Origin: Posidonia oceanica
Taxonomy: Eukaryota; Streptophyta; Magnoliopsida; Alismatales; Posidoniaceae
DNA: 64,000 nt
Assembly (NCBI GenBank): GCA_037176725.1
Contig: JAZBRS010000077.1
Span: 8,308,001-8,372,000 of the forward strand
Direction: 5' to 3'
The notes under the pieces are model-generated. The model was not told the DNA's origin. It was given only the letters and a program-made list of their open reading frames with translations, and made no database searches. Made by a program: the position numbers and the translations under genes. This document shows positions 21,631-33,076 of the stretch, one piece after another (position 1 is the stretch's first letter; the number at the start of each line of letters is the position of its first letter).

Positions 21631-24600
21631 ATGTTGGACGGTAGCAATGCAAGGGAGGGCAGCGGCGCAAGTCCCTCGAGGCGAGGGTCCGCGAGTGGCG
21701 GTGGTGACTCGGGGAGGCGCAGCTTGGAGAGTGGGTCCGTTGGCTGCGGCGGTGCACGGGAGAACTCGCCGGTAGGGGGCAGTCCACGGGAAGGTTTGCC
21801 GGTGGTGGGTAGCTTGCGGGCATCATCCGCGCGGGTGGTCGGACCCGCGACCAGCAGTGGCAATGCACAGGCCGTCCAGTCGATTTTTGCGGCAGCCGAC
21901 GTTGTCTCACGACAGGAGAGCGGTGGTGCGCATGATGTGGCTGGGAGGGTTGATTGCGGGAAGGCGGTGGTTGACGCTGGCGACACGCAGCAAGGTTCTC
22001 CGGCGATGTCCACTCAGGTTGGTTGGCCTGCTCAGTTTCTTCTGTGCATGACATGCCTTTCTTCTTTTTCTGAAATTCTGAATGATTGCTTGCATTTGTA
22101 CTGATTTTGCATGCTGATTATGATTTCGATATTTCTGAGTCCGATATTGCATGCTCTGCTCTTGCATGCTTGAGTCTGATATTTCTGAGTCTGATGCTAG
22201 CATTTTTGCACTGGATTTCGTATTACTGCCATAATCTCTGTATTTTGCTGAATTTTGTTTGCATTTGGGTGTTGAACTACTGCTATATTCTTGCCATGTG
22301 CCTGTATTTTTGCAATGACTGTGTAAGTCTGCCATTTGCCATGATTTTAGTAGTTTCAGCAATTTGATCAACTTCTGTAATATGACTTTTGCAAAAATAA
22401 AACAAATACTGTAATATCCATGCAAATTTGAAACTGTGCCACTTTGTGCAATATTGTGTAAGTTTCGCAAATAACTGTGCAATTTCTGTAATTTTTGCAA
22501 AAATCACGAAGATTATTTGCAATTTACAAGTCTGTGATTTACAATGCTAGTTTGACAACTTGCCATGGTTCAATGACTTTTGCCCGGTCTCGCAATACTT
22601 GCCGTATTTTGGCGGGGTTGCAACTCCAGCAAAATTCTGCAATTTACCCATTTCTAGGGTTTTAAGGCAATTTTTACATTTTGGTTGCAAAATATGCCAA
22701 GATCTTGTGAGTTCCGTAGTCTTTAATCAACTCATGCCATGATTCCATGCATCCAGCAATTTATGCCATTATCTGTAAATTTCTGCAATTTACCTACTTC
22801 TGGGGTGCTTTTTGCAATTTTCACATGCTTGTTTATAGTGAATGCCACTGTTCTATGCGAATTCTGCAAATTTCTAGTAATTTATGCCATGATCTGCACA
22901 TTTCTGCAATTTACCCGCTTCTGGGGTGTTTTCTGCAATTTTCCATGCTTGTTTGTAGTGAATGCCACTGCCTTCTGCCTGCTAGTATCTTTTGAGACTT
23001 TAACTATGAAAATACTCTATACCGACAGCTCTGTTTTTGCAGTTGAGGCATAACTTTGCTCCGGAGGGTCCCCGGGTGTCACGGGATTGCACTTCCAGCT
23101 CTCGGACTCCGAGTCGGGGCACTTCTGGTTCTTGAGTTGCGAGTCGAGGTGCTTCTGGTTCTCGAGCCGCGAGTGGTTCTCGGGTTTCGAGCCGTAGTGC
23201 CTCTAGCTCTCGGGCCTCCACTTCGAGCTACCCGACTTCGAGGACTCTAAGTGTGTTGGAGGAGCCTTCTGGACCGGTCCCGCCGATCATCCTCGAGGAG
23301 GTAAGCTTTAATTTAGCCACGGTTTGTTTCAATCTGCTCAAATGCCTTTGTTTTCTGACTTGTAAGTTGCCATTGCAAGAGAGAGGGAACTACGGGGGGC
23401 GTTTGCTGGATCCCAGTCACATCTGTGAGAGGGACGACTTCCCGGTAAGTGTGCTTCCTCATTTTTAGCTATCCTTCATTTTGATTAATGAGTAGCTGAT
23501 CCTGATGCTTTTCTTGCAGACTGGAGATGCCACTAGGATGATGAGGTGCCACTGGGCACCAATGCTGGAGCACTTTAGGCATCTTCCTGTGCATCTGCGA
23601 GAGTTTCTGTTGCACCGCACTCCCTTTGGCAGCTTCTTGCAGATTTCGGCTATCCATGGCCATTAACTCTTCTTCCGGGCTCTAGCGAAGCGATGGCGAC
23701 ACGAGACGCACACGTTCCACTTCCTGCACGGGGAGATGACAATGTTGCCAGAGCACTGGGCACTTTTGATAGGTCTGCGCTTCGGAGGAGAGCCCATAGT
23801 GGGCAAGACAACGTAGGGTTTTGCCATGGCACCGGGTTTGCTGGGGAGAGTGCCTCCTAAGAACAACCGGTCGAAGTGCAGCTTCCAGCACTCTTGGCTT
23901 CGCAGTTGGACAGAGTTGTGGCCCGAGCCGACCATTGGTTCGAGGCAGTCGCACGTCGTACTGCGGCACTTCCTTTTGGAGTTGATTTACTTGATCTTTT
24001 GCGACACTTCAGGATACTGCGTGCACACCGACTGGCTGATATACTTGGCAGACCTGGATCGTCTGGACATGTATGATTGGGGCAGAGCTAGCTATGCTTG
24101 GCTGCTTTGTGGCTTGGACAGCGTCGTTCAGCAGGGATGATGCTCATATGTTGGTCTGTATCCCCTGCTCACGGTAAGTTTTAACTTTTGTTAAGTGCAA
24201 GACTATTATCTGAGAACTGTTTTGACTTCCTCTGTTCTTCTTTGACAGTATGGGGCGATAGAGCACACAGTGCGGGGCCACTATTTTTACCGGCTACGTC
24301 CTGAGATGCTTCCCATTCCGCGGCAGTGGTGTGAGCCTGACCATAGGCTAGCCTCGAGCATCTTCATCTATGAGGCATACAGATACTTGCTGGATCTGCA
24401 GCGCCTGGAGGACGTAAGTCTACTCCTCTCCGCTTTCTTTTCTTTTTTGAGATTTCTGTAAATGACTGTTATACTTGCTGGTTTCTGATTTAGTTTGCCT
24501 GTTTGCTGATTCAAATCTGGCTCCATCCCTTCGAGGAGTTCGAGGGATTAGACTGGGTTCCCTGGAACTCAGCACGGGAGTTGAGGGAGCGTCAGATGAG

Positions 24601-25443
24601 GTTCTATTGCCTGAAGAAGTCTACGCTCTACCTCCCAGAGTAGGTTCATCACCAGATGGCTGATGAGTTTTGTGTTGCTGCACCTCCTCTAGCTGACATG
24701 GGGTCGGTGGCCTACACTCAGGCGAGGGCTCATGTGGCGACTGCTGCTGCTCGAGAGCGTCTGCCCAGATATCTTCACCGTGGGATGGATTCAGATGATT
24801 ATCAAAACTGGTTCCGCCTGGTTGGGAAACCGTTCCTCTTCCCTAAGGAACTGAGAGAGGCGCAACGCGGGATGTGGTACAGTGCTGATTGGGCTAAGGT
24901 ATGACAAATCACCTTATATATGTCATCTGTTCTGATATGCAACTGCTTGATATCTGTTTTGACTGAGTTGCTGGCTTTTGCAGGGCTTCAAGGAGGTCTT
25001 CAAGGCCTTCTACGACGATATGAGGGAGAAAGAGGTAAAAAACCCTGTTAATTCAGCATTAAGATACCTTTTTGCTCTTTACTGGCTCTGACAATCTTTT
25101 CTCTGCAGGCAGCGAGATGGTGGGCTGGCTTGGAGGTTTGCATTCAACTGTTTATGCACATATCATATTAAAAATGCTTCTCCTGTCCTAACTTTGTTTC
25201 TGCTTTTTGTTTCCCAAGGTAGAGATCCCGCTAGGGAGATGAACATGGCCAGCAGCGAGGACTTCTCTGTGGAGCACGAGGAGGAGGACAAGTCCGGTGG
25301 CGAGGACGTTGGCACCTCCACACCTGGCTCGGGCTGCAAGGATTTCTAGGAGGCTAACCCGCAAGGTGGCCCGTACTACAGCCGAGAGGGCTAGGAGAGA
25401 GGATCCTAGCTCCGACGAGGAGCACAGCTCGTGGGAGGAGTAG
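21631..25443 (+). pseudogene. Plant mobile domain (PMD) gene carried antisense in element C, nine exons
   Basis: Inferred exons: 21631-22017, 23043-23300, 23382-23444, 23520-24173, 24249-24413, 24494-24898, 24984-25034, 25109-25135 and from 25219. All have GT/AG borders; exons 1-8 join in phase 0. Exon 1 is a Ser/Gly-rich leader after a CT-rich 5' UTR. Exons 3-6 encode the aminotransferase-like plant mobile domain, including LLDPSHICERDDFP, AKRWRHETHTFHFLHGEMTM and FCDTSGYCVHTDWLIYLADL. PMD proteins are tied to transposons and, in the host MAIN/MAIL family, to silencing (family knowledge). The gene opposes the integrase at 28.8-30.2 kb and lies beyond it, the place of known extra ORFs in Tat elements. 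Breaks: stops near 23127 (TGA), 23664 (TAA), 23815 (TAG), 24138 (TGA) and 24641 (TAG), and a frameshift in exon 9. Non-functional as it stands. Confidence 0.75.
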
Positions 25444-26134
25444 AGGGATAGAGAAACATCAATTCATTTGTGCTGATTCCAAGTTATATGTAAAAACTTG
25501 AAAAAACTTGAAATTTGGGCAAAAGTATCCAATATATGCAATTTTTTGTCACAAAATAGTCTGGTGTATGCTTGAGTACTCAGAACAGGTCATGGAATGT
25601 GTTTGTGATGTCTACACGGCTTTTCCACAAGCATTTGGATGTTCTGGCCCCTTTTAGGAAGCAAACAGGTTGTTCTGGCTAACTGTCTCTAAACTGCACT
25701 TCACGCCGGCTTTCCACGCCTGAAGTTGTCGCTGACATTATACGTCTGTGTTCGACGCTGCATATACGTGACTAGAGATACCACTTTTCTCTATCGCCGT
25801 AGAGATCCGGTGGATTATTTCGCCAGAAATGGTCGCTCTGTAGTTTACTGACAGGAACCCATTTGCTGTAGGCTTTGCTCACGGGATTTGCTGTGCTGGT
25901 TCTTTCACCTTCTGCTCTGCTCTTACATAGGTACTGCCTGGGTTGCTTCTCCACCACCATTGCTCTTCTGCTGCTTTCATCCAGGCGTCAATACGGTGCT
26001 TCTACCGGATTTGGACGGTCAACTGACCATGGTGAGTGTTGTCTTTTCCACTCTTCTTGGCTAGATCTGTGCTAGCTTAGCTTTGTATAGGATCCTATGT
26101 GATTCTAAGAGAGTTTCCATGCCTTCTCCTCTCT
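25444..26134 (+). other. Spacer between the two antisense genes
   Basis: 25560-25750 resembles the region just 3' of the second antisense gene (27425-27640), so the two genes appear to share 3' flanks. 25780-26134 probably contains the promoter or 5' exons of the downstream gene. Confidence 0.45.
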
Positions 26135-27424
26135 ATGCATGGTTTTCCCACCATGGTGACACCTACTCGGTGCTCTGATGTTCTGTGGGCATGGATTGGT
26201 GCGCTTACCACTGAAGACTGTGAGAAACTACAGCCATGGGGCATTTCCACAAAGTTTTTGAGCATTGCTAATGTGGAAGTGAGCCGGTACTTGCTGTGTG
26301 CCGCGACTCGGTTCTGGAAGCCGGCTTATCACGTCTTCCACTTTGGATGGGTGGAACTGACTCCTACCTTGGAGGAAGTGACGCGGATCTGTAGCTTGTT
26401 GAGGCTACAGGGGCCTCCAATCTTCATGCGGCGTGATGGCTATTTGTCTGTACTGAACCTGCTGACCGGACTTCGGTCGGGTGACTGCAACCGCCACCTG
26501 GTTTGCAGAGATGGTGACTTGCCAATGCTTCATCTGCGGTATTTTGACGAGGTGGCACGGAAGTGTGCCGTGCTAGGCGATGACCTGTGATTCCGCGGAT
26601 TTGTCGTCTGCTTTCTGGGAGAGCTGTTGTTTAGTCATGGTAGAATGACTGTCGCCATCGAGGTGGCAGAGATTGCTTTAGCTGTGGTGACTAGGCAGAT
26701 GGATCTGGCCCCTGTTATTCTGGCTGAGACATACCGAGCCTTGGATCGCGCTCTGCGGCGTTGCCGACACTTCTATGGCTGTGGTGCCCTGATTTAGGTG
26801 GTAAGCTGCTACCCCTGTTTATTGTTTACTACTTTGCATTTGCTCAACTCAACTGACTTTGTTTTTCCATAGTTTTGGCTTGCTGCGCATATGGGGGTAG
26901 AGATCATGCATCTCTAATGCTCTACTTTCGATGCATACTGCCGCAGTGATCATTCCCGGTCTATCCCCTGTGTCTGTGATGTCTACTGTGTGTTGGAGGC
27001 CCTGACCGAGGATTCGGTGACCTGGCACATCATTCCCGCTAGTGCGGAGCCCTTAGCTGTTTTCTTCAATGATAGTGATATGCAAATGATTGTTCTCCTT
27101 GGGTTTACTGGAAGTGTGGAGTATCATCCTATCTGGGTGATGTGGCAATTTGGCTATTGCTAGGATGTATTTGAGCAAGACCCGATGCCGACCTTCTATC
27201 AACAATATCCACTTGGCTCTACTGTGATGACTATTGAGTTGGCTCGCATGTTGCATCGCTGCATCTACTCGACCAGGATCCCTATGATGAAGGGTTCTGG
27301 CTACATTGCAGAGTATGAGATCCATATAGACGAGACTTGGCCCATCCACGAGGTTCCGCCAGGTGCTCCCTTGTTCCCAGGTGCAAGGAGCTCATCAGGG
27401 CGCACCCCTAGTTCTGATGTTTGA
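26135..27424 (+). pseudogene. DUF7745-like gene carried antisense in element C
   Basis: Two exons, 26135-26800 and 26873-27424, are joined by a short phase-0 GT/AG intron. Key stretches are RFWKPAYHVFHFGWVELTPT followed by LEEV, MTVAIEVAEIAL, then APVILAETYRALDRA and FYGCGALI before the intron and FWLAAHMG after it. This order (FW...F.FG..E..PTLEE, then P..LAE.YRAL...C..F.GC..L...W...H) fits the plant DUF7745 domain found in transposon-linked plant proteins; its function is unknown. In-frame stops near 26588 (TGA for Trp, as a homologous copy at 52.1 kb shows), 26795 (TAG), 26915 (TAA) and 27161 (TAG) make it a pseudogene. It could have a further 5' exon. Confidence 0.65.
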
Positions 27425-28819
27425 AATGCTGTTTGTGTGTCTGTATTCACTGTGTCTGTAGCAACAGAGTCTGTAATGGGCCCATGGGAATACAGAAGTT
27501 TGGCTTTATCATGCTTGCTTGCAAAATCTGTGTGCCTGTTATCTGGTTGGTTCCACTGTATGCAGAGACAGCTAATTGTCTGCAAATCTGCACTTCGTGC
27601 CAGCTATCCATGCCTGTATCTGTCGCTGACCCTTGTCGCTCTGATGGTCCGCTGACTATATGCACCTGGATGTGGCGCTTTCTATTTCCGTCATGTTTAG
27701 ACGATGCCTGGGGACACTGACTCTTGGTGCCTAAATCATAAATCAGGGCTCCTGCAGGCTTGCTGCCCTTCCAAGGCGGCGCGGGTATGGTCCTCCGCTT
27801 CAGGATGGTCGCTAATAGGTATTGAGTGTTCAAAAAGTAGTTGCCATGCTACCGTCAGTAATACTGACCCAGTGGTTACCTGGTAGGTGACTAACATGCC
27901 TCTAGTGAAGGATCGATTGGCCTTACAAAGTTGAGAGGACAAGAGGGATGCTTATTGCTAAGAATGCATGCCTGATTAATGCAATTTTTTTTGCCCTTAG
28001 TTCTGAGAATGCTTTCGATGTCTGCTATAGGGGAAAGAGGTGTCTTCGACCCACGAGACCCTACCTAGACTCCCAGACTATAGGTGGCTCTCGGTTATGG
28101 GTGGCGTTGTGCCGGGGATGTGTATGTTGGGTGGTGGTGGAATAGGCTTTATGCCAAACTCACTAGACCCTATACCCGCTCTTTTGCAATTCAATTTCTT
28201 TTTCTCCCTCTCAGGCGTATAGGTTTGCTCTATCCCCGGGTTGGAGGTATAAGGGCGCTTGGTATGGTGCAGTGGAGCTGCTGTAGGTTAGGGGTGGCTA
28301 GTTCCTATGTGGATTCTGTGGGCTTTCAGGCACTGGCTTCGACTTCTCTCCAAGGTCAGTCGTAGGGATAGAGTTAGTCTATTTGCCTCTCTCATGGGCT
28401 GACTTCTATCTACGCCTTCTGTCTTCTGTATTTTTATTGCCCAAGTGCTAATCTTTTCTTGGCTCACACTCTCGTTCACAACCTAACATTTTGTCTTCCT
28501 CTTGGAGGTGTAGGTTCTAGGAGGAGTTTGGTCATTTCACACTGCTCACAAATGGATGGTGGCTCCCTCATTATGCTAGGACATCTAAGTAGTGTCAACT
28601 GAGGAAGAACGAACTCTTTCCATAGTAGGCAAGCTATTCCGATTTTCATCATCGGGCAAATGTTGGTGATGCATGCAAATGCTATTTACTTATGCTCTAT
28701 TGATGTGCTAAAGTGTAGGAATAAAGTAAACATGCATGCAAATGTGGGGATGCAGAAAGAGGAATGCATGCAGAAATGCAGAGGAAGAAGACTTTGTAAG
28801 GCAAGGATACGAGCCTCGG
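27425..28819 (-). mobile_element. Post-integrase non-coding region of element C
   Basis: Read on the minus strand from 28819 downward, it matches the sequence after integrase in element A (50404-51250). Shared blocks are CCCGATGATGAAA..CGGA, AGGGAGCCACC, CTTGGAGAG.AGTCGAAG and CGCCT(G/A)(A/T)GAGGGAG. No gene. Confidence 0.6.
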
Positions 28820-30241
28820 TCACTGGTAGTACTTCTTCAGGTAGCATGCATTGATAGGCTCTGACAGCTCATTCTGATCCATGTCTTGTAAGACAGCTGC
28901 GCCTCTAGAGAAAACTCATTTGATGATGAACGGACCGCGCCAGTTGGGTTGGAATTTGCCTCGACCATCAGGGAGGTGGATAGCTCGCAAGACCAGATTG
29001 CCGGGCGCAAAGCTTCTAGGCCTGACTTTCTTCTGATAGGACCTGACCATCTGCTTCTGATAGCACTGAGCATGATGTAGGGCTTGCAACCTATGCTCAT
29101 CAATCAGGTTCAACTGTACGCAGCGGTCTTCGACCCACTCTGCTTCTTCTAGCTCTGCTTCTTGTAGGATCCGGAGCGAGGGGATCTCTACTTCAATGGG
29201 TAGGACAGCCTCCATGCCATAAGTAAGTGAATAATGGGTTGCCCCTGTTGAGGTCCGGACTGATGTTCTGTAGGCCCAAAGCGCATACAGAAGTTTGTTG
29301 TGCCAGTCCTTGTGAGTTTCTGCCATCTTCTTCAAGATCTTCACCAGATTTTTGTTGGCTGGCTCAACTGCCCCGTTCATCTGTGGCCGGTATGGTGAGG
29401 ATCTGTGGTGCTTGATTTTGTAGCTATGCAGATATTCCTCGAGCCTTTTGGCAATGAAGTTGGCACCGTCATCAGAGATGATAGCATGTGGGACCCCAAA
29501 TCTAATAATGATCTTGTTCCTGATGAACTTCTCTGTTGCCGCGGCAGTGACTGTTTTGTACGAGGCCACTTCCACCCATTTGGTGAGGTAATCAATCGCT
29601 ACCAGGATATAGTGGTGGCCGTTGGAGGCTGTAGGATGTACGGCTCCGATGATGTCTATTCCCCAGGTTGAGAAGGGCCAGGGTGCTGACATGATGTGCA
29701 AGTGCTGCGGAGGTGCATGTATAAAGTTCCCATGGATTTGGCAGCTGTGGCATTTACACTCAAATTGACAGCAATCTGCCTCCATGGTTGACCAAAAGTA
29801 GCCTTGCAACATGATCTTCTTGGTGAGGAGCACTCCGCTCATATGCAGGCCGCATGATCCTACATGAACCTGAAGCATCAGTGTCTCCGCTTCCTTCTTA
29901 TGCATGCAACGTAGGAGCATTTGGTTGTAGGACCTTCTGTAGAGGTGTCCTGCTCCTAAGACATATTTGGACGCTAGGCGTGCCATGGTCTTCTTGTCTG
30001 CCGTGGATGCGCTAGGCGGGAGGCTACCGGATTCTAGGAAGGCCTTGATATCATGGTACCATGGTAGTTCCTCTGCTGAATCCGCTTCTTCGATGCTCAT
30101 GCAGTGTGCAGGCTGTTCTACACGAGTAACTGATACATCTACTGCATGGTCCTCTAGTATGGAAAGTCAGGATGCTAGGGTTGCCAACGCGTCTACATAT
30201 GCGTTCTTGGCCCTGTTCATGAAGGTGTGAATGCCTGATCC
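28820..30241 (-). pseudogene. Integrase of element C, 5' end removed by insertion of C'
   Basis: Integrase joins retrotransposon cDNA to host DNA. Seen in order on the minus strand: the end of the second RNase H (FMNRAKNAYVDALATLAS), a zinc-binding region (H..H..CQFECKCHSCQ), the catalytic core with D in STWGIDIIGAVHP, D in IISDDGANF and E in MNGAVEPANKN, and a C-terminal domain ending YLKKYYQ at the stop 28820-28822. A 394-codon stretch (30100-28916) is still open. Stops at about 28913 and 30168 (TGA for Trp) break it. The 5' side stops at 30241 where LTR C' begins; the rest of this polyprotein must lie outside the window. Confidence 0.85.
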
Positions 30242-30479
30242 TGTGGATCCGGACCCGGCGGGGGGTCCGAAAAAGAAGAGGAACTTCACGGATGGAAGCG
30301 ACGCGAAGAAGGAAAGCAAAAATAGATAAGACAAAATAGAGTCGCCACCTAGTCTATTATCGAAAAGACGAGGAAAATCGAGGAAAAACAAGAAAACATG
30401 CAAATGAATGCAATGCTATGCAAAATATGTGACTCGTGCCAAGGATGAAGGCAAAGAGGTCAATGCAGGTCCAAAGAAA

Positions 30480-30550
30480 GGGCAAGGACTCCTATTACGT
30501 GCGGGGAAGATGTTAGGCACCCTCGACATGCCCGACGAATCGGTCTTTCT
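30480..30550 (-). promoter_or_regulatory. Conserved U5 block of LTR C'
   Basis: Minus strand AGAAAGACCGATTC.. GTCGAGGGTGCCTAACATCT ..AATAGGAGTCCTTGCC. Near-identical blocks lie in LTR A (36971-37040) and S2 (39804-39875) although the rest of these LTRs has diverged. Role unknown; conserved placement near the LTR 3' end suggests an RNA-level function. Confidence 0.6.
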
Positions 30551-30781
30551 TGACTTTCTGCTCTTGTGTGGCTAAATGTTGGCGTAAAACGCCGGTTTAT
30601 ATTTGCCTAAGGCGGTATGCAACATGCATTTTATAAATCATGCAAAGCTTAGCAAAAACCATGCCTGAAGATGAATGACGAAAGTCAAAGCATCGAAAAG
30701 GGGCGATAAATAGTAAGGTAAACGAACTGAAATCAAAACATTAGAAGGAACCAGTGGAAAGCGACGATCAGGGTAGCTAGG

Positions 30782-31758
30782 CATACTGCCTGGATCAGTA
30801 TGTGGTTGCCGGTACGGCAGGCAACGGCACTGGTCGCCGTTAAGGCCGGCGGCAGTCTCGCAGACCACACTCCCTAGACTGCAGCGATCATTGCTTTGGG
30901 AAAGGCGTAAAAACAAAGCGAAACTGGAAGCTGAAACTTGGAAAACACAGATAAAGGGTCCGGCGTCCAAATCAGTGCGAGCAAGTCAGAAAAATGAAAC
31001 GGCAAAGCGAGGAGGAGGCGGCTAGGCATACTGTCAGGTTCAAGGCATGGTCGCTTGTTATCGAGGCGACGGTGCTTGTCGCTGGTGAAGCCGACGGCAG
31101 AGGCATAGGCCATGCTCCCCGCACAGCAACCATCATTGCCAAGAAAGAGGCATAGAAATGGGGCAGATTTAAAGACTAAATAGGATTGGAAACACAGACG
31201 ATAAACCAAACATAGAAATCGTCGCAAGAGGAAAATCACACAAGCAAAGCGACAAAACGGCGGACTGGTGGCTTGCTCAACACTTGGACTACAAACCAAG
31301 TCGCCGTCCATAGGGGCGCCTAGTTGGGTCGCCGTTAAGACAGGCGGCTCGGCCATATGCAGTACTCCAAGCTGTGGCTTTCATTGCCAAGATCGGGGTA
31401 GAAAATTGTTGTAAAACTGGGAATCGAATGCATAGAATGCAAACGAGCGAATGGGTCACGAGGTATAGTGGTCTAAACTTGGTCGAAAAGCTGCGTGAAG
31501 TTGCAGCACAGTTGCCTGTCAGACAAGCGGCTGACCTGCAACTCTGGTGGCCAAACAGCCTTGTTCAAGGCCGGACCAGGAACCCGAGGCTAGGCTAAAT
31601 GGAAAACTAAACATACAGGCATGTAGAGCTAACATTCAGGAACACAAGCATATAATCAACATAAATAATGGGGCTTTGAGTCGGCCGGAGCGACGGCTCA
31701 AAGTCTGGCTGGGAGGTTGCGAGCATTGTAGCTCAGTCGTCGGCCTGGCCGGCGGCTG
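30782..31758. repeat. Array of five double hairpins in LTR C'
   Basis: Pairs read on the plus strand: CATACTG/CAGTATG (30782-30802) with GTTGCC/GGCAAC (30805-30825); GTCGC/GCGAC (31050-31070) beside a decayed CATACTG copy (31027); ACTTGG/CCAAGT (31282-31301); GCTGC/GCAGC (31490-31507) with AGTTGC/GCAACT (31510-31543); CTTTGAG/CTCAAAG (31673-31704) with CAGTCGTCGG/CCGGCGGCTG (31734-31758). Arms differ completely between copies, yet each pairs. Spacing is about 185-255 bp. Confidence 0.65.
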
Positions 31759-32767
31759 AACTGGAAGTTCGTTCACTGGACTTCAACGCCGCTTCTCGTC
31801 GCTTGGGCGAGGCCTAAAATTCCAGGGAGGATCTGGGAAGCATGAGGAAGCTTCCAGGAATCCAACCACACCAATGGTGGCCCGAGTAGCTCCACCCACC
31901 TCCTCCATTTGGTGCCACTGGCGTCGACGAATTCCAGCCAACAAGGTGGCCGAAGACCCGTGGAATAGACCCGGGGGCTATGTGGCACGAAGGAGGACGT
32001 GAGGGAGTGCTCGCGGGCTAAGGGGAGAGGCTCACACCTCTTCCTCGCCCCCGTCGGCGGCTCACCGGCGTTGCCACACGTCGTCGGCTGTTAGGTCGGC
32101 TGGACGCATTATCATGGCATGTGAGTAGCTAGGAAGAAAGGGGAGGTGTTCGGGAAGCTTCTCGGACCCTCAAGCATACAAGGGACAGAGGTGTGTACCT
32201 CTTGTTGCTCGCCGGAGATGATGGTCGATGTTGGAGAGGGGCCGCCAGAGTTGGGGAAGACAACGTCGGTGAAGCTTGGGAAGGGTCCTCGGAGGCTTGA
32301 AAACACACGGGAAGGCTTCAGGGAGGCTCGAGGATCGCACAAGGGAGCTCGGGAGTTGGCTTGGAAGCAAGGATCATGGGGAAAATCTGAGCTGAGTGTG
32401 TGGTGAGGTTGGCCGGCAAATTGGGTTCTTGATTTTGTTGGATGGGTGGCTCTCCACACGAGGAAGGAAGGGCTCAGGGGGTGGCGTGAGAATGGAAAAG
32501 GGACTGGGCATTGCAGGTCGAGCTGGTGGTGAGGTGACGGACGTGTGTGCAGGCCGCCGGAGAGGAGGTTGAGGTTGTCAGAGCACGTGGTCGGCGAAGG
32601 TGATGATGGGTTTCTGTGAGAGGGGGAAACGACAAAGGGGGCGGCCTAGTAAATGCCCTTGTCGCCTAGTGGATGGCGGGAGTGGGGCAGTAAGTGCGGA
32701 GGTGACCGGTGGCAGGGGGCAACGGTCGCATGGGAAGGTTCTGGGCGGCACTCTGATTTGCAGGTGA

Positions 32768-32844
32768 GTCGCCGAGTACAAGGGCGTCCAACTCAGTCGC
32801 CTCATTCGAGGGCGACGAAGTCAGTCGCCTCCACAAGGGGTGGC
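32768..32844. repeat. U3 hairpin cluster of LTR C'
   Basis: Three 26-27-bp units, each with AGTCGCC..., carry inverted arms: CGCC...GGCG (32770-32786), GTCGCCTC/GAGGGCGAC (32796-32816, one-base bulge) and GCCTCC...GGTGGC (32826-32844). They sit 230-310 bp from the LTR start. Confidence 0.6.
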
Positions 32845-33076
32845 TAAATATGCAACTCAGTGGGTTGGGCTTTGGCTGGGCCTGGAGTGGGCTTAAGTGT
32901 TGAGTGGGTTTTGGATTAAGTTGTAAAAAGGGGAAATGGTTTGTTTTGGGTTGGGCTTGAAATGGGGTTTGAAATGGGGTTTGAAACGGGGTTTGAAATG
33001 GGGTTCACCGAGCCGTCCTCCGAACAAGCTTCTAGAGATTCTCCAACTGAAGACCGTCAAAAATGGGGTGTCTATA

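Larger units (their letters stand above)
30242..33076 (-). mobile_element. 3' LTR of element C' (minus orientation)
   Basis: On the minus strand it starts TATAGACACCCCATTTTT (33076; the usual TG has become TA) and ends CCGGATCCACA (30242), 2835 bp. A polypurine tract lies at 33077-33092. It carries the conserved CCTAACA(C/T)CTTCCCCGCA block near 30510, an AGGTGGCGACTC block near 30340, a U3 hairpin cluster and five double hairpins. It sits inside the integrase reading frame of element C. Confidence 0.8.
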
